A stretch of 64,000 bases of DNA, from NCBI GenBank assembly GCA_963931925.1, contig OZ007569.1, forward strand, positions 19,574,482-19,638,481, written 5' to 3'. Source of the DNA: Onchidella celtica (Eukaryota > Mollusca > Gastropoda > Systellommatophora > Onchidiidae). Of this stretch, positions 38,784 to 52,432 are shown in pieces (within the stretch, counting starts at the first letter, position 1; each line of letters begins with the position of its first letter). The translations under genes and the position numbers were made by a program. The notes under the pieces were generated by a model. That model was not told the origin of the DNA. It saw nothing but the letters and a program-made list of their open reading frames with translations, and searched no databases.

Positions 38784-38891
38784 AACGAGAGGATTAGACA
38801 GGGAAATTTTGACACCGGCTCTTCAGCGTGTCCACTTGTAACCCGTGACATGTATAATGGATTGGACGAAGCCGGGCCGTATTCGTGTCGG
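38784..38891 (+). other. Possible immunoglobulin-like exon fragment
   Basis: The frame reads NERIRQGNF, then SSACPLVTRD, then LDEAGPYSCR before a stop. The D-E-A-G-P-Y-S-C string fits the D-x-G-x-Y-x-C motif at the end of Ig domains, and a CPL segment placed before it recalls the Ig domains of molluscan fibrinogen-related proteins. The first half of the domain is not recognised and no clean donor follows in frame. It may be a relic or chance. Confidence 0.25.
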
Positions 38892-40344
38892 TGACGGTAA
38901 GCGTTCCTCATGGTGACGTGACCCTTCCGCAAAAATTACGCCAATGCCGGGGGAACATGCCATCGTGTTCTGAGTCTCGTTGGCCAAGGTTTCAAGGGCC
39001 AGCAACGAAGACTCACCGTTATAACAGCCGCCAATATCACATTAAAAAAAAAAAAAAATGTTGGCCAAAGTTTTAAGAATGACGAACAAAAATGATGGTG
39101 ACTCAGTATTTAAAAAAAACAAAAAAAAACTCAGAACAAAATGTTGGACAAACTTTAAAGAAAAAATTACGGTGCAAATCTCCGATTTTACTTCTCATCC
39201 TTACACAATACAACGATTTTGAAATTTTGACCTCACCGACAACAAATGACTGACGACGTGAAGTTTATAAAAATAAATGATAAAAGCAGTAAAACTTATG
39301 AAAGGCCAACTTAGACTAATGTGTTTCTATGGCTTTCCATAATTCCCTCCTACACATACGGAATCAAATGTCTACAGGGTATACTGAAAAATAATTTTGA
39401 TTGTTTAATCGCCATTTCCATTCTCAAACTCTTGCCAATCCATCGCCAATATCAATATGGCCAAGTCTTTCAAAGTATTACCTGTTTGGCAAAAACTAAA
39501 GCCTACAATAACTTTGCCAAATTACACGGAGATGAATCATTTCAACTCTCTGTCATGTCTCCTCAGTACTGAATTTCAAGCTATACGACAGTAGCACGGA
39601 AGACGTAATGAATTGTCCCCAAAACAGAGCCAATGTACTATTAAATCACCACACACACTCTGTGAAATTGTAGCCAAGTTCGGACGACAGAGTGTGGCAA
39701 CAACAACATCAACAACAAGTCTTAGAATTTATTGCATAGTCTTCTCGTTGTTTCTTTCAAACGCCACGCTTAAGTAGGCCTACATACAACGTTAACTAAT
39801 TTACTTCCCCAATCAAAGCCACTATCTCAGGAGTAACAATTTAGACCCCATGCCCTATATATCACAATGCTTGTATGGCATTCCTGTATGAAAAAACCTT
39901 GTTGAAATTCTGCAGCTTGAATATTCAAATGACTTACTGAGCTAAACTTACGCAAGATAGTGATTTTTTTTTTTTAAGCATGTTTTTCATTTAGCCAGTT
40001 CGTTAAATACCATACAGTTAACGAGAGAGGAGCTAGAAATGGATTCATTATTACTTTTTCATATCATCTACAAGACTGGTCATTTTGTTCTATTCATTTC
40101 AAGCAATGCCTTTTCCACTTTACACTACCCAATTCTTATTTCCATGGGGACATACGGAGTTTTAGCTCAAATCCAAACAAATCTGTAGGGGAGTTTAATT
40201 TCGACTATGTGCGTTGAGATCATTTATTTTTGTTTACTTGTTAACTTAATAATGTTCACAGACTGTGCAGAATGCGTTAAATTTGGGTTTTATAAAATAA
40301 TGATCAAACCCACTAGTGTGAAACACTAAACGCGCCACTGAAAC

Positions 40345-40600
40345 TTGCTGTGACACATTTCTCGAATTTAGTTCTTATTTGTTCCAACTCCACTTTTTCG
40401 ACGTTCAACGTTTGCGGCTCTAGTTACTACGTAAAGGGGTTAGAATAAATTGGAACTCTGAAACAGCTTGATAAGTGCCACAAGGCTTTTTAAACAAGAG
40501 TCTAAGTGTGTGTTTGTCCCACTCTTCTACATACTAAGAGATCTCCAGATTTTTCGGAAAATGGCGACAGAAAAAACAAGACCTAAGGTGGCTATTTGGT
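40345..40600 (-). mobile_element. Foldback MITE, copy 4 (inverted)
   Basis: ttagttcttatttgttccaa at the left, aaaaacaagacctaaggtgg at the right, and gaaacagcttgataagtgcc inside match the 7477 copy read in reverse complement. Confidence 0.65.
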
Positions 40601-41160
40601 GGCAAAGAAAATGCTATACTTCATGGCTATCTTTTAAATCATTGTCAAGAAATAGAAAATGAGCATGTCCTTCCAAGAGATGGTGTTTTTCTTCATTTAC
40701 TTCGAGCAATCTACTCAGGGATGATCGATATTAACAGACACTTGATTCTGTTTGAACTGTGCCAAAGCGGATTATGTCTGTTTTCACTCCACAGCCACAC
40801 TTCATTTGGTTCACAAGAAAGCCCTGGACAATTTTTACTAGCTTTCAGCTGTGCATCTCTTCAACATTCTTTTATTTAAAGCGCATATCTGAAACTTTGG
40901 ACTATCCGGTAATCCTTTCTGTAGATCCAGGTATAATGTGCCTTATCTGCTGGGTAAGATAAGAACCCAACAGGAGACACAACTAGAACTAATTAGATGA
41001 TACACCAGGCCCAGGTCTGGAAGGCCAATTTCAACCGACATGTACTTATAGAGAAAAGGTAGAAAAGGGCTCCACCAGTTCTCAAATACCACACACGGTG
41101 TCTGTCACCTTTGCCAAAGGGCCCAGACATCAAACTTCAGAAATCTATATGGCCCGTTAC

Positions 41161-41317
41161 CAGGACCGACTTAATGCATGGGCACACTGGGCAGTTGCCC
41201 CGGGGCCCCAAGGGTTTAGGGGGCCCCATGCATGAACATTTCTGAGTAGTTGCGTAGTGGGCACGCCGCAGCCTATAGCTTTGTCCAGGGGCCCAGATTG
41301 ACGTTAAGACGGTCCTG
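41161..41317. mobile_element. hAT-like MITE with 8-bp target duplication
   Basis: The ends caggaccgacttaatgc and, inverted, caggaccgtcttaacg form a good inverted repeat. Flanking octamers cccgttac (41153-41160) and cccattac (41318-41325) differ at one base. The body resembles 11693-11830. 157 bp, non-coding. Confidence 0.8.
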
Positions 41318-41765
41318 CCCATTACGAGACACCTTCATGTAGTGAATATAGTTACGCTTTGTGCCCAGAAACGTTCAAATATTTGCCCTATGAATACAAC
41401 GTTTCCTAATTACCGAACCATCATGGCTAAGCAAAACAATTCAGCAAACTTAACTAACATGGTTCTAACCAAATACTTTCCATATTTAATAGCAAGAGGC
41501 CGTGTCTTCCGCAGCAAAGACAATAAAACATTCAGATTGTTACAAAAGCACCTGACAGTTCAATGGGGTGGAGTTGTTCAAATACAGTCACATCTTGACC
41601 CCAAGAAGAAATCGTTGCGGTTGATACCGCTATAAACAACAACTTCACCAAAATTACTGTCGCTGTTATTTATACAGGAAAAATGCAGCTCTAATTTCAA
41701 ATCGACGCCCAATGTAACTCAGAAGAAAGAAAGAATTTTAAGGCAGAATTGTTTTTGTGTAGTAA

Positions 41766-41900
41766 TGCCAAGATTTTGCTTGTGTTAAGCTAAGATTTGC
41801 CCATATTAAGCTAAGATGTTGCTCGTATTTAGCTAAGATATTGCTCGTATTAAGCTAAGATATTGCTAGTATTAAGCTAAGATATTGCTCGTATCAGATT
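41766..41900. repeat. About 26-bp tandem repeat
   Basis: The unit aagctaagatattgctcgta tt recurs about five times with small changes. Confidence 0.9.
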
Positions 41901-41929
41901 AATAGCCCACTGGGTGACGCCTGTTTGCC

Positions 41930-42080
41930 TCAATTTTTGTCTCAGAATTTGAATCTACTAGCAAGCCAGACTTGTTTCAGCCCCGCCATTGAGAAAGGTC
42001 TCGTTTAACTCCATAATCCACAAGTAAGAAACAACAAAAAACGAAGCAAACAAGACTTGACTCAGTACTCTGCGGGCCTT
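41930..42080 (-). repeat. Dispersed repeat copy, inverted (family with 30670 and 32400)
   Basis: Reverse complement of phrases such as actcagaattg..., gacttgactcagt and ggagttaaacgag seen at 30670-30860 and 31380-31490. Confidence 0.4.
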
Positions 42081-42984
42081 ACAAGACTTTACAATCCCCA
42101 GATGTGTCGTAATCTGCAGTGTCAAGAAATCATTGCCCGGGACAAAATCTTAACAAACATACGTAAAAACGTTAACACTCCGAAGGTCAATTCTTCAGTC
42201 CATAAAATCATTTGAATGGCACCCAAGCTATTCCAAAATCAACTTTTTAAAATCACTCCTCCTAAGACACTCTAGTTAAGACGAGACCCCAGCGACGGTG
42301 CCAAAAATCACTGTGCTCTCTTATCAGCAGTTCACTCTGACAGTCACCTGCCAATACTGGGGGGACCCATGTGTTCGAAATGCATGCAGAACAACAACGA
42401 ACTGGGCATGTCACTTATCAGGGTTCGGTAGACGAACAAAAGTAGAAAAAAAGAAATGTCTTATATCGCTGGCGCTGTCATGAAACGACACAAACCTATT
42501 CCTACAACTGAAAATGACAAATCTTTAGAGCTGCGTATTCACTGAACTCCTTTAAAGAATTTTACTTTTTTCTAGTGATTACAAAAGAGTTCTAACTTTT
42601 CAAATGTTTATTTATATAACTAAAATATGTTTCAGACAAGGAAAGTCAATGCAAACTGAACATTTTTTTTTCTTTCTTTCCTATTCTGCCAAATTAAATT
42701 CTTCACACTGGTCCAGTTTCATATGGGGCCAGCGATAATTATAATGTTCAGTGTCGTTGAAGCTACATTTCTGAAGCTGAACTTGACTTGATCCAAGCAG
42801 TGACTAACATGCAAAACATCCTTATCAGTTTTGTCTTTGACTTATCTAGTAAAGTCAGGCAGAGAGCTGCGTGGTAAACTATCGTAACTCGGCTTTAACA
42901 AATTTTTTCAGGAGAAGCAAAAAGAACTGTGTAACAGTTACCGGTATTTTAAGGAGTTATTTAACCCATGGTCTTCAGAATTCA

Positions 42985-43175
42985 ATCCCAATCTTAAGAC
43001 ATAACCTGTGGGCTGTCGGGGGCTTGTACTTGTATGCTGCCTATTATCCTAGGCACCTCACGAAAACAGCTTAATTCATACATGAACATAACTTTCTGAT
43101 ACCCGAATACCGTATGCTAACCAGTATTCCCGCGCAAAAACTGTGACTTTTTAACAAAGAGACGTATTAATCATT
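42985..43175. repeat. Diverged duplicate of 44935-45085
   Basis: tgctgcctattatcctaggc ... cttaattca ... cagtattcccgcgcaaaaac ... ttaacaaagagacgtattaa matches 44946-45080 in order with about 70-80% identity by eye. Non-coding. Confidence 0.6.
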
Positions 43176-44934
43176 TATGCCAAATATCTCACTTTTTGAA
43201 CAAACAAAACAAAACAAACCAAAAACAAAAACCTTCGCCTTAAGATAGTTTACCATGCTGCTTTAAATGGAATCTATGGCTGTTGTTAGAGATAAAAATT
43301 ATCACCAATGTCGACCCTGTTAGAGATGGCTACCACCTTCAGCGCCGACCTCATTCCCGTGCCCGGTCAGTGTACATAACCTGATTATTTCTTCAAAGGA
43401 GGCAACAAATCAGGTACGAAAGAAACTCTCTTTCTCAGTCACATATTCTCTTAATCTCCATACAATCTCTATTATCACTGAGCCATTGAAAAACCACAGA
43501 TCCAAAAGACCGAGGTACAGAATACAGTCCGAGGTTTCTACAATAAGATAACCTAAATTTTATAATGTACCAATTAAACACGATCGGTATACCACTGTTG
43601 TTTCGTAGTGTCGAAATTCAAAATGCGTCCTCTATTAATTTACTGATGTTTAAAATAGCTTGAATTAGATGACAACTTATCGTCATGTCTGTCTGCCCCA
43701 AACGCTGCATTTCTTGATAACGAGAACACAATTATTTGACAATATACCATAAATGTGCACCGTGTAGACATTTTACTCCCCAAAATTTCCATGAATTCTC
43801 ATTTTCAGAAAAAGTTTTTAAGACATCCCTTTCTTTAAACAAAACAAGAAATATTTGCACACAGTGCTGACTCGCCATTTGTCTATCGTGCAGATGGGAA
43901 ATAGATCACATCAGTTTCTGCCCGTCCACAATATTGGTATTGAACAGAAAGTATGATCTTATAGGCGTTCACGTCGAAAGCCAAAATAAAAATTAAAAAA
44001 AAAGCTGATGGCAACAAAACAACAAGAACAAAATTAGTGTTAAAAGAACATTAAAACTTGACCTCAAACTTTCACAATTATTTATTGTCTGCTGCGTAGC
44101 GATATTGTCAGAACAACAATCTTCCCCCCCCCCGGTTGAATTTTGTACAACGCCGACCTTTCTTTCATTTTTATAAATTTTCCATTGGCGTATTACAAGT
44201 GCAGATGCCACTTTGGATACTGTGGTAAATAAAAACACCTAAATTCTGTCCTACTTGGAGCAAACCAGTGTGGTTGGAAAAGCCAATTTTGTCATGAATC
44301 TTTAAGAGTACCCAACTGACCCCAGAAATGTGAAATACAATTTATTTAGGTAGGGGCAGACTTTGCTATGGGGAAGCCAGGGGATGAGGACAGTGTCATG
44401 CACTAGTCTAGTAAGCCACTAGTGCGGATAAAGGTTTCCAGCGCGTCAGGTTTGAATTTCAGTAGCGACTTCGGTGAAAACGTGACCAGAATTCAATTCT
44501 GCTGCACCGGGATAGAACGAAATGTGAAACCAAAATTCCACTGATATAAGAACAACAGTGTTCCAAGAAAGGGAGGCTCAAACTTATATTATCTTACCGT
44601 GGAAAATGACATTTACATCCTTGAAATAACTGGTCCCTAACGATGCACATATATTTATTTTTAAAATATTTTTTTTTTGTTTTTTTTGGAGGACTTGCAT
44701 TTTTCACCATCAGATGGGGAAAAGTGGAAGGCGTACTATGCATTCAATCAAAACACGTACGTGGGACAATCCTTACTGAATTTCAACCACGCCATGCCAT
44801 CTGACATGCCGTCGCAAAGTGGATCGAAAATGTAACAGAACAAAAATAGACCTTCGTGAGACATTAGACGCCAATGGGCAAAAATACAGTGATCAAGAAT
44901 TACCAAGACCATAATCATTTGGAACAAACGTGTG

Positions 44935-45085
44935 AGGCGATAATATGCTGACTACAGTCCCAGCCACCTAATGAAAATGACTTAATTCAAAAGTGAATAT
45001 ACATTTTTAGAGCCCAAACACGGTATGTAAATCAGTATTCATGCGCAGAAATATGGCTTTTTAACAAAAAGACGTATTAACTATC
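44935..45085. repeat. Diverged duplicate of 42985-43175
   Basis: tgctgactacagtcccagcc ... cagtattcatgcgcagaaat ... ttaacaaaaagacgtattaa pairs with the earlier copy. Confidence 0.6.
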
Positions 45086-45254
45086 TTGCAGGACCACACA
45101 CTGTAGTTTGTGAACGTGAAATTCTGTGCTCTTATAAGGATATGACGGCACTGAAACTGCATTTAAGCTCGTGTATTTGAAACATAATTACTGGCATAAG
45201 CATTGCCTTTCCTTGTCCCGGGACCTTGAGGGATAAGTGTAAGTTTCAAAGAAA

Positions 45255-45724
45255 TCTATATAAATAAAAGCGAATATATAAATACATGCGCATGTGTATG
45301 TATGTGTTTGTATATTCGCAAGAAATACTGGCTCATACTGCTCGGATTTACATGAAATTTTGAAGATGCCTTCCTTTTGCCCAGCAGAAGCTTCTTTTTT
45401 AAATTTCAAGGCTCCAAATTGGTGAGGAAGTGGTTTTTTTAATTATAGTTTCCTTTGTGTCGCTGACTGCTCGCCTCCGGTTCTCCTTTGCACAAACGCA
45501 TGAGCCGGTGATGTCATGTCACCACTTTCTTCTGATGTGTTCACTATTAATATTACACAAACTACCCAGTGCACAAAGCGTTCAGTTGGTGCGTAGTGTT
45601 TTGCCGCGCATGAGTTCTGAAGCAAGACTGTGGATTATTACGGGAAATTGTCTCGATCAGAAAGAGGGAGAAAGAAGGGTGGAAACACAGGTTTATCCCG
45701 GATAATACCAAATACCTCATCTAG
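45255..45724 (+). mobile_element. Diverged Helitron-like element
   Basis: It begins TCTATATAAATAAAAGCG after an A and ends acctcatCTAG. The interior phrase gcgtagtgttttgccgcgca tgagttctgaagcaagactg matches the element at 24894-25273 (tgcgtagtgttctggtgcgc). The 3' hairpin is degenerate and the base after CTAG is C, not T. Confidence 0.45.
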
Positions 45725-46384
45725 CCTGTCATATTTATGCAAACTGTGACCAACTGAAAATGGTAAAGCTTGACAGAATGCAGGCGACTGGGTAGCTCTA
45801 CAATATGAAGAGAACTGTTCAAGGTAGGAACAAACAAAACAGAAAAAAAAAGATGTTAACAAAAGGAGAACGGACGGAAAATACAGCTTATGAAAAATAC
45901 GTGTGACACCTTATCCTCTCCACGTAGCTAATCAAGCCAGCAGCCGCGCGTTGTCTGCAATCAATAAAAGTAATATTCTGTAGAGAATATGGACATATGC
46001 CTGCTGACATCCCCCTGTGTTTGCTGAGCAAATACCCACTAAAACCTGGACCAGCTCAATGGCTGGCTACGTTAGGTACAGCCACTGCTCTGCACGAAAC
46101 GCGAATATCTGTCTGGTCATACCAGAGTGAAACCGGGGCATATCGCCGGTACACCAACCCACGTTGGGGACAGTTGGGTTTTGACGTGTCAGAGTAAGAT
46201 CTTTACAGGTAATGAGTAGTGGTTCCATGGATTCCCGTGTCTTTTAGCGAGATCCCCGAATCCATAACCAATAAGAAACAGCTTCACGATGAATTCTTTT
46301 CCACATCCTTAGACTTTTTCATATTGTTACAAAAACGAAACAATGGCAAGACCAAAATACGTTTTCTTCTCTTTTTTTTTTCTT

Positions 46385-46690
46385 CTTCAGCTGGAACAAA
46401 AGGCCTACAATTTACAACCAGCGTTGTGATCAATCACTATGGACGCAACTTCCAGAGACCACAACATCAGATGCCATGATAAATCGCATACTCAATCCTG
46501 TGCGGAACTAACAAAAAAGTTTTTTGATTATTGTTGTTTTTTTAACTGGAACAAAATACCTACAGTTAACGTCCTGAGTTGGATCAATCATCACGGACAC
46601 TTCTTTTAAACATCGCAACATCAGTGGCCATCATAAATAACGTTTACTTAACCCTGTGCAGAGGCTAACAAAAAAAAAAAAATCCAGATT
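46385..46690. repeat. Two-copy tandem duplication of about 160 bp
   Basis: agctggaacaaaaggcctacaatttac ... ggatgccatgataaa and aactggaacaaaatacctac ... tggccatcataaata run in the same order with shared aaccctgtgcag-type endings. Confidence 0.7.
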
Positions 46691-46734
46691 TATGTTGCTC
46701 AATGCACATTTTCCCTAGTGACCTAAATCCTTCG

Positions 46735-47060
46735 AAAGGTTGTTTACTGGTTCCATACCAATATAATTCATCTTTCTGAATCTTACTTCAATTGTAATCA
46801 ACAATCTATGAAAGGCTTTTCATTAGTTCCATACCAATATAATTCGTCTTTCTGAATCTTGCTCCAATTGTAATCAACAATCTACGAAAGGCTATTCATT
46901 AGTTCCATACCGATACAATTCGTCTTTCATTAGTTCCATACCAATATAATTCGTCTTTCTGAATCTTGCTCCAATTGTAATCAACAATCTACGAAAGGCT
47001 ATTCATTAGTTCCATACCGATACAATTCGTCTTTCTGAATCTTGCTCCAATCGTAACAAT
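46735..47060. repeat. About 80-bp tandem repeat
   Basis: The phrase attagttccataccaatataattcgtctttctgaatcttgctcc recurs four to five times with aacaatctacgaaaggctat between copies. Confidence 0.9.
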
Positions 47061-48874
47061 CTTCTTGTCACAGGACATTCAGATTACAGTTAACCACAAG
47101 ATGGTGACATACTTGTAAACAATTTCTAAGGTCATAAAATGACTGTGCCGCTTCACTACCACATATTCTGTCAAGAAAAGGAAGGGCTTAGCAGTTTCTG
47201 GAGTAAGGTAACTGAAAACGTTTCTAAACTCTTCATAATTATATTTGAAAAATCATTTTGTCTTTCTACTCAGCCGGTCTAAAAAAGAAAAACAAAACCA
47301 ATAGAAAAATCTGTGGGGTCGCAGAAAGACTTGCAGCAAAGACAAAATATGGAGAAAAAGCTGTGTGTAGCAAAGCTTCGTGTAAGAAACAATAAAGAAA
47401 CGACACAACTTTTTCTTTTGCCATGTTCTGATGGTCAAATAAACAAGCATTACATATGTTCAGGAAATGATAGGCCACGCAGTTCATACTCACACCATTT
47501 ATCAAACAAATTATTGTCACAAGCCTAGTCTACTGTAGTACGGACTGTCAAGTGACCAGAGACACTAACGCTAGTGGGACTCGTAAAATAACACTAGCCG
47601 TCACTAGAAAGGATACTACATGTAATGCCATCAAAGACCAGGCTTAACGTTTGTGATAACATCGACCGTCAGTGCTACCTATTTCATTCGACCCAAGGCA
47701 AAAACAAAGAATCCTGGAACGGAACTTTACAAAAATAATAAAAAAAAGTTCTATGTGTGATTCATAATTATTCAACTCAGTAAAGAAATATTTAACAAAG
47801 GATCTTCGTACTTCAAATATTTGCTTGCTTGGGGCGCGATGTGGCAAAAGTTTAATATTTTAAAGGCAATATCGCCCGTAAAGTTGAAGCGAAACACTCC
47901 AACCGGTAACAAACAGGAAAGTTGCCATCGACTCAAAATATAGTGAAACGGGACGCTGCGAAGGACAATTTTAATTGGTCTGCTTCAGTAACCCAGTCCA
48001 GTAGTGGGACAAAGAGCAAACTTTGCTTGAGGTTGCGAAAAGTGTCAGCATCTTCCATCCTAAACTGAAATTTCCATTTTAATGCAGAGTCAATATTTTT
48101 CCTCCCGGTATCCTTCGTGCTCTAGAGTTCATTAAAACAGGCCCTGGCTGCTGAACATATACAGCGATTGCTTTAACATTCATGTGTCTCATTATTCTGT
48201 GAGAAAAAACAGGATCCCGTTAGTTGGGGCATAGCAAATTTGCAATGTAATATCTCCCATTATCGTGTGGCAATAATAGCAACATAGCAAGTGTCTGCCT
48301 ACCTGCTTATGTAGCAATGTCCAGGAGGACGTCGTCAGCTCCCGGGAAACTCCACTGAAAGGTGTGCCACTCATGTCTGGAGAGGGAAGGAAAATAAATG
48401 AATGTGCGAAGCGGTCATATTTTAATGGCCACAGGTGATGGGCTGGGAATAGAGATGATGCTTTTGCAGAGAAAGGCCGCAATATTAACTGCCAATTCTG
48501 TAAATATGGAATGAATACATTAGAGAACACGAACAGGCTTCGACACCACACTAAAGATGTCAGTGACAGAAAAAAATCTGCAGCGAAATTTTTCATCAAA
48601 TAATCTAGATCTATATAAAAAAACAGCAAGGAAAAAAAAGTCACTGCTGCGAGGAAGAAATGCAGAAACCTGAAAAAATTACACGTGAAAGATAGTTCTT
48701 TTTGCTACTATGTCTATTCCTTTGACATGAAAGCGAAGTATCGTAATTTTGTAATAAATGAAAATAGGCCTAAAAACATCGAATTATGCTTTCTCCTCTA
48801 CAATGATGGCCTCCTCCTGCCTTTGTTTTGTTTCGACTTTAGTACCGTGCATGTCATAAAAAATAACCATATCA

Positions 48875-48946
48875 AGATTGGTGCGCAGTGTCCTGGCGCG
48901 CATGAGTTCTGAAGCAGGACTGCAGATTACTAGATCTAGCCTACTT

Positions 48947-49000
<54 letters not shown>
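48875..49000. repeat. Helitron-like fragment and (GA)n
   Basis: gcgcatgagttctgaagcag gactgcagattactag matches interior sequence of the Helitron-like elements, followed by about 40 bases of GA repeat. Confidence 0.5.
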
Positions 49001-49001
<1 letters not shown>

Positions 49002-50804
49002 GTCATCGAATAATGCTTTCTCCTCAACAATGGTTGCCTCCCTCCTGCATTTGCTTTGTTTCGACTTTAAACTTCCGGTTGCGTTTCAAAGTTTGAAGGC
49101 ATGAGTTTCTGTGCCGTCTGCTTTATGCACGGTACGGGCCACGCGGGTGTTGCTGTGCCAGTTGTGAGTTGTTTTCTACCTAGATCTACATAATCTGTGT
49201 GCTGATTGTGCGTGTTGTTTGCAACCCGTTCTTTGAGCGGGCCCTTACACTAGTTTTTTTTAAAAATTTAGTATATCGCCGGCGCTATCATGAAACAACT
49301 GCACAACGAAAATTCTTTTCTGCCAAATATTCTATGAGCATCTTGAACAAAGTTTGCCTTTTCTACCGAGCAACGAGAAGTATTAATATTTCAAATGTAT
49401 AACTATTACACACGTTGCTCTGTTTGAGATGAAGAATGCATTTCAAATTACACTTCTCTTTCTCTCCTGTATAAAATGAGGATCCTTTGAACCACTGGTA
49501 TATTTGACCATACTCTTGCGTTTAATTAATGTTTTTTCGTCCTTATTTAATATTACATATACCATAACATTCCTTAGCCACGCTTAAGAGAAAAAATCTA
49601 CATTGCCAACAGAATTGGTTTCACGTTGTCCTTTTTGTATTCCCTCTCTCATTCTGTAAAATACTTTATTACAAAACCAAAATAACATGTCAAGTCCAAA
49701 AAAAACAACAACAAACAAACACACAAACAAGCACGCAAACAAATAAAAAGAACGCCCATTCCACTGTTGGACCAATAGAGAGCAACAAAACTTTCTGAGA
49801 AAATAAACTGTAATACTTCTGGAGTAGCGGACATCTCTCAAATAACGATAAGAGTGACACTGTTTCATGTGTTTGATAAATCTGAATTGGCCAGGCAGAA
49901 TACTATTATCAAGCAGTAACATTGATGAAAATACTGAACTAAATTAAATATGTACAAAAATTCCCTGACTAACAAGTAAAACAAGAAAATACATGCAAGG
50001 CCGACTAAAAATTGGTTCAAGTAAACTGTACATAACTGGAGACATAACACAGATCATGGCGTATCTAAAGTTGTCTTCGGGCACCAGATAGAAAAACAAC
50101 AACAACAAGCAAACAAAAAAAAGAAAGGTGGGGTGAGAAGGGAGTAATGGGGAAGAGTAGGGGTGGGAGGCAACAGATTTGGGAGACAGAGAAATCAGAG
50201 ATGAGCTTCTTGGGCACCTCTGATCCCCCGTTTTTGAAGATGTGTGTCACGAAAAAGCCAAGAAATGTCGATTATATCACGGGACGCCGTATGCATTATT
50301 TATGAATGGTACACCATGGTTCGTTTAATTCCATTTCCCGTAGTTTGACGCCAACAGAAATACTCTAAATACCGCAAACCCTGCTCATGCTGAGTGTGAC
50401 ATGCCTGGCATGCAACAAAGCCCACACAGGACGCCCACTAGAGCAACTCCACAACACCAGCGAAGACCGTCTTCATGGTTGTCTCTAGTGGTGTGTTTGA
50501 CAACTTATCTTACTCTTCAGTAGTTTCTGTACGATATGTGGCCTAGTCTCTCAAAATTATGACTTGGCAAGCCGAATGTATTCATCGCTTCAAAACACAA
50601 ACAAGAAAGTGGATATCCAATGAATTGCACGAATGGAATGCCAAACATGGCTATCTGATGAAACACCCCTCAAATCGTCCTCTTGGAATACTTCCTTGGA
50701 GGTTTATTGGCATTATGATGGAGTAATAATAATTATGTATACCACTGTAGGTGTTCTCACCGTTTTGAACATTCTGAATGCATAGCTCATAGCATGTTGA
50801 GTTG

Positions 50805-50970
50805 GAATTCGAGAAAGGCAGGCCCAATAAGGCCGCTGCCCGGGCAAAATTAAAAAAAGAATCGTACCTCAAAAATACACAAAAACATTAACAAGAGAAA
50901 TAAAAAACCCAAAAAGTGCAGTGTAAATGCCAAGAGTAGCGAACCTCCTAATATAAAGACCCAAAACCAG
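50805..50970 (+). repeat. 5'-truncated SINE copy
   Basis: gttggaattcgagaaaggca ggcc, aaggccgctgcccgggcaaa and gtaaatgccaagagtagcg match the 3' half of the SINE at 37639-38006. Confidence 0.65.
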
Positions 50971-51894
50971 TGCCTAAGAATGACATGTTTCTAACTCCCT
51001 TCCATCAAATTTAGAGAAACTGATGATTGAAGTTTCATGTGTTCATAGTTTTTAGAGATGCAACTTTTTTTTTTTCTTCTTAGTCAAACTTGCAAATTAC
51101 ACGTCGAATCCCCTTGATACTTTCACACACAATGGAGATGCCCAGCGGAAGTAGTGTGTAGTGTGTAACTCAGTTCAGCCAAAAAGTGGAGACAGAACTA
51201 TGTCATTAAAAGGGACGAAATGTTTGTAAATCTCAGCGCTTGAATCTGCCCATGTATGCTTTACGTACATTTGCCCGCACCCCCTCCCCCAGGGCAAGTA
51301 GTTTACGGAAGTCCCCCCCCCCCCCTCCCTGCACGACAATGCAGATTCAACTCGCTATCATTCCCACTTGACGGCAACCCAGAGACAGACACCGATGGGA
51401 AAAATGCACTGGGGGAGCGGAATTCATTTCTGGCATTCCTGTACTATCAGATTTATCCTGTTGTTTTCTTGGTTTGGGATTAGAAGTGCATTGTCAAGTG
51501 GCTGTGGTTACAAAACAGCGATGTGCTATTCCAACTTATATTGCATTTATATCTCATGTCGAGCAGAGAGTTCCTAATAATACGACAACTGCTATATATA
51601 ACCAAAACATGCACTATTCAGTTAATAAAGTAAAATGATAAACGATTGTACATTGCAAAACCCCACGATAGAAAACAACAACAACAACAACAATCAAGAA
51701 AAGATACAATAAATCATAAAAGAATTCGGAATGAAAGGGAAAAAACGCAAGCTCCAGGCCACACAAGACCTTGCTCAGGCAACAAGAACAACACAAAATA
51801 ATATTAAAGATTTTTTATTTTTTTTTTCAAAAAGGCCCCGAGGCGACCCTACATAATTATTTTCTGTTCATTCAATGTATTACTTTAATTATAA

Positions 51895-52145
51895 GTGACG
51901 CAAATTGTGTATGGATGTGACAAAACCGGGCTAAGGATAAACATTTTTATAACTCTTTAAAAAATCAAAATAAAATATTTCTTAGATGATTTCAAGCCAA
52001 ACACATTTTAACTGAAGGCAGAAAAATGGCCAATCTTCATGTTATAAAGAAATCTCGATTTCCGTTGAAATTTTGTTTCCCTCTTGGGAGTGTTTTCCCA
52101 GGAATTTGGTCCTTAAGCCCGATTTCGTCAGATCCACAAACAATT
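51895..52145 (+). repeat. Dispersed repeat copy (family with 32110 and 21112)
   Basis: tgacaaaaccgggctaagga, aaatcaaaataaaatatttc, caggaatttggtccttaag and cccgatttcgtcagatccac align with 32110-32360. Confidence 0.65.
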
Positions 52146-52432
52146 ATTTAGCTATATTACAATTAATGGCAAATTTTCTCTTGTATTATGCCCACATTTC
52201 CATGCAGCACGGTAAACTACGTATCCCGCCACATAGAATATTATTACACCGAATATGTGACAGATAGTAAGGTACTCTGTGCGCAATCAGAAATGGAGTC
52301 TAGCTTCGCAAAAACCGCCTCATAAAACAGAAGCACTCTGTGAAACTTTATAATATGGAAGAACAATTAAACGCCCTATCTGGCGCAGTATGTAACATAG
52401 TGTAATTGCAATTGCATTATGTTTCTACAGTA

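Noticed and set aside
45997-46197. 66-residue plus-strand open frame
   Set aside because: No recognised motif. It lies between a Helitron-like element and tandem repeats.
48192-48644. 150-residue minus-strand open frame
   Set aside because: No recognised motif, an amino-acid mix typical of AT-rich translated DNA, and no splice or promoter context.
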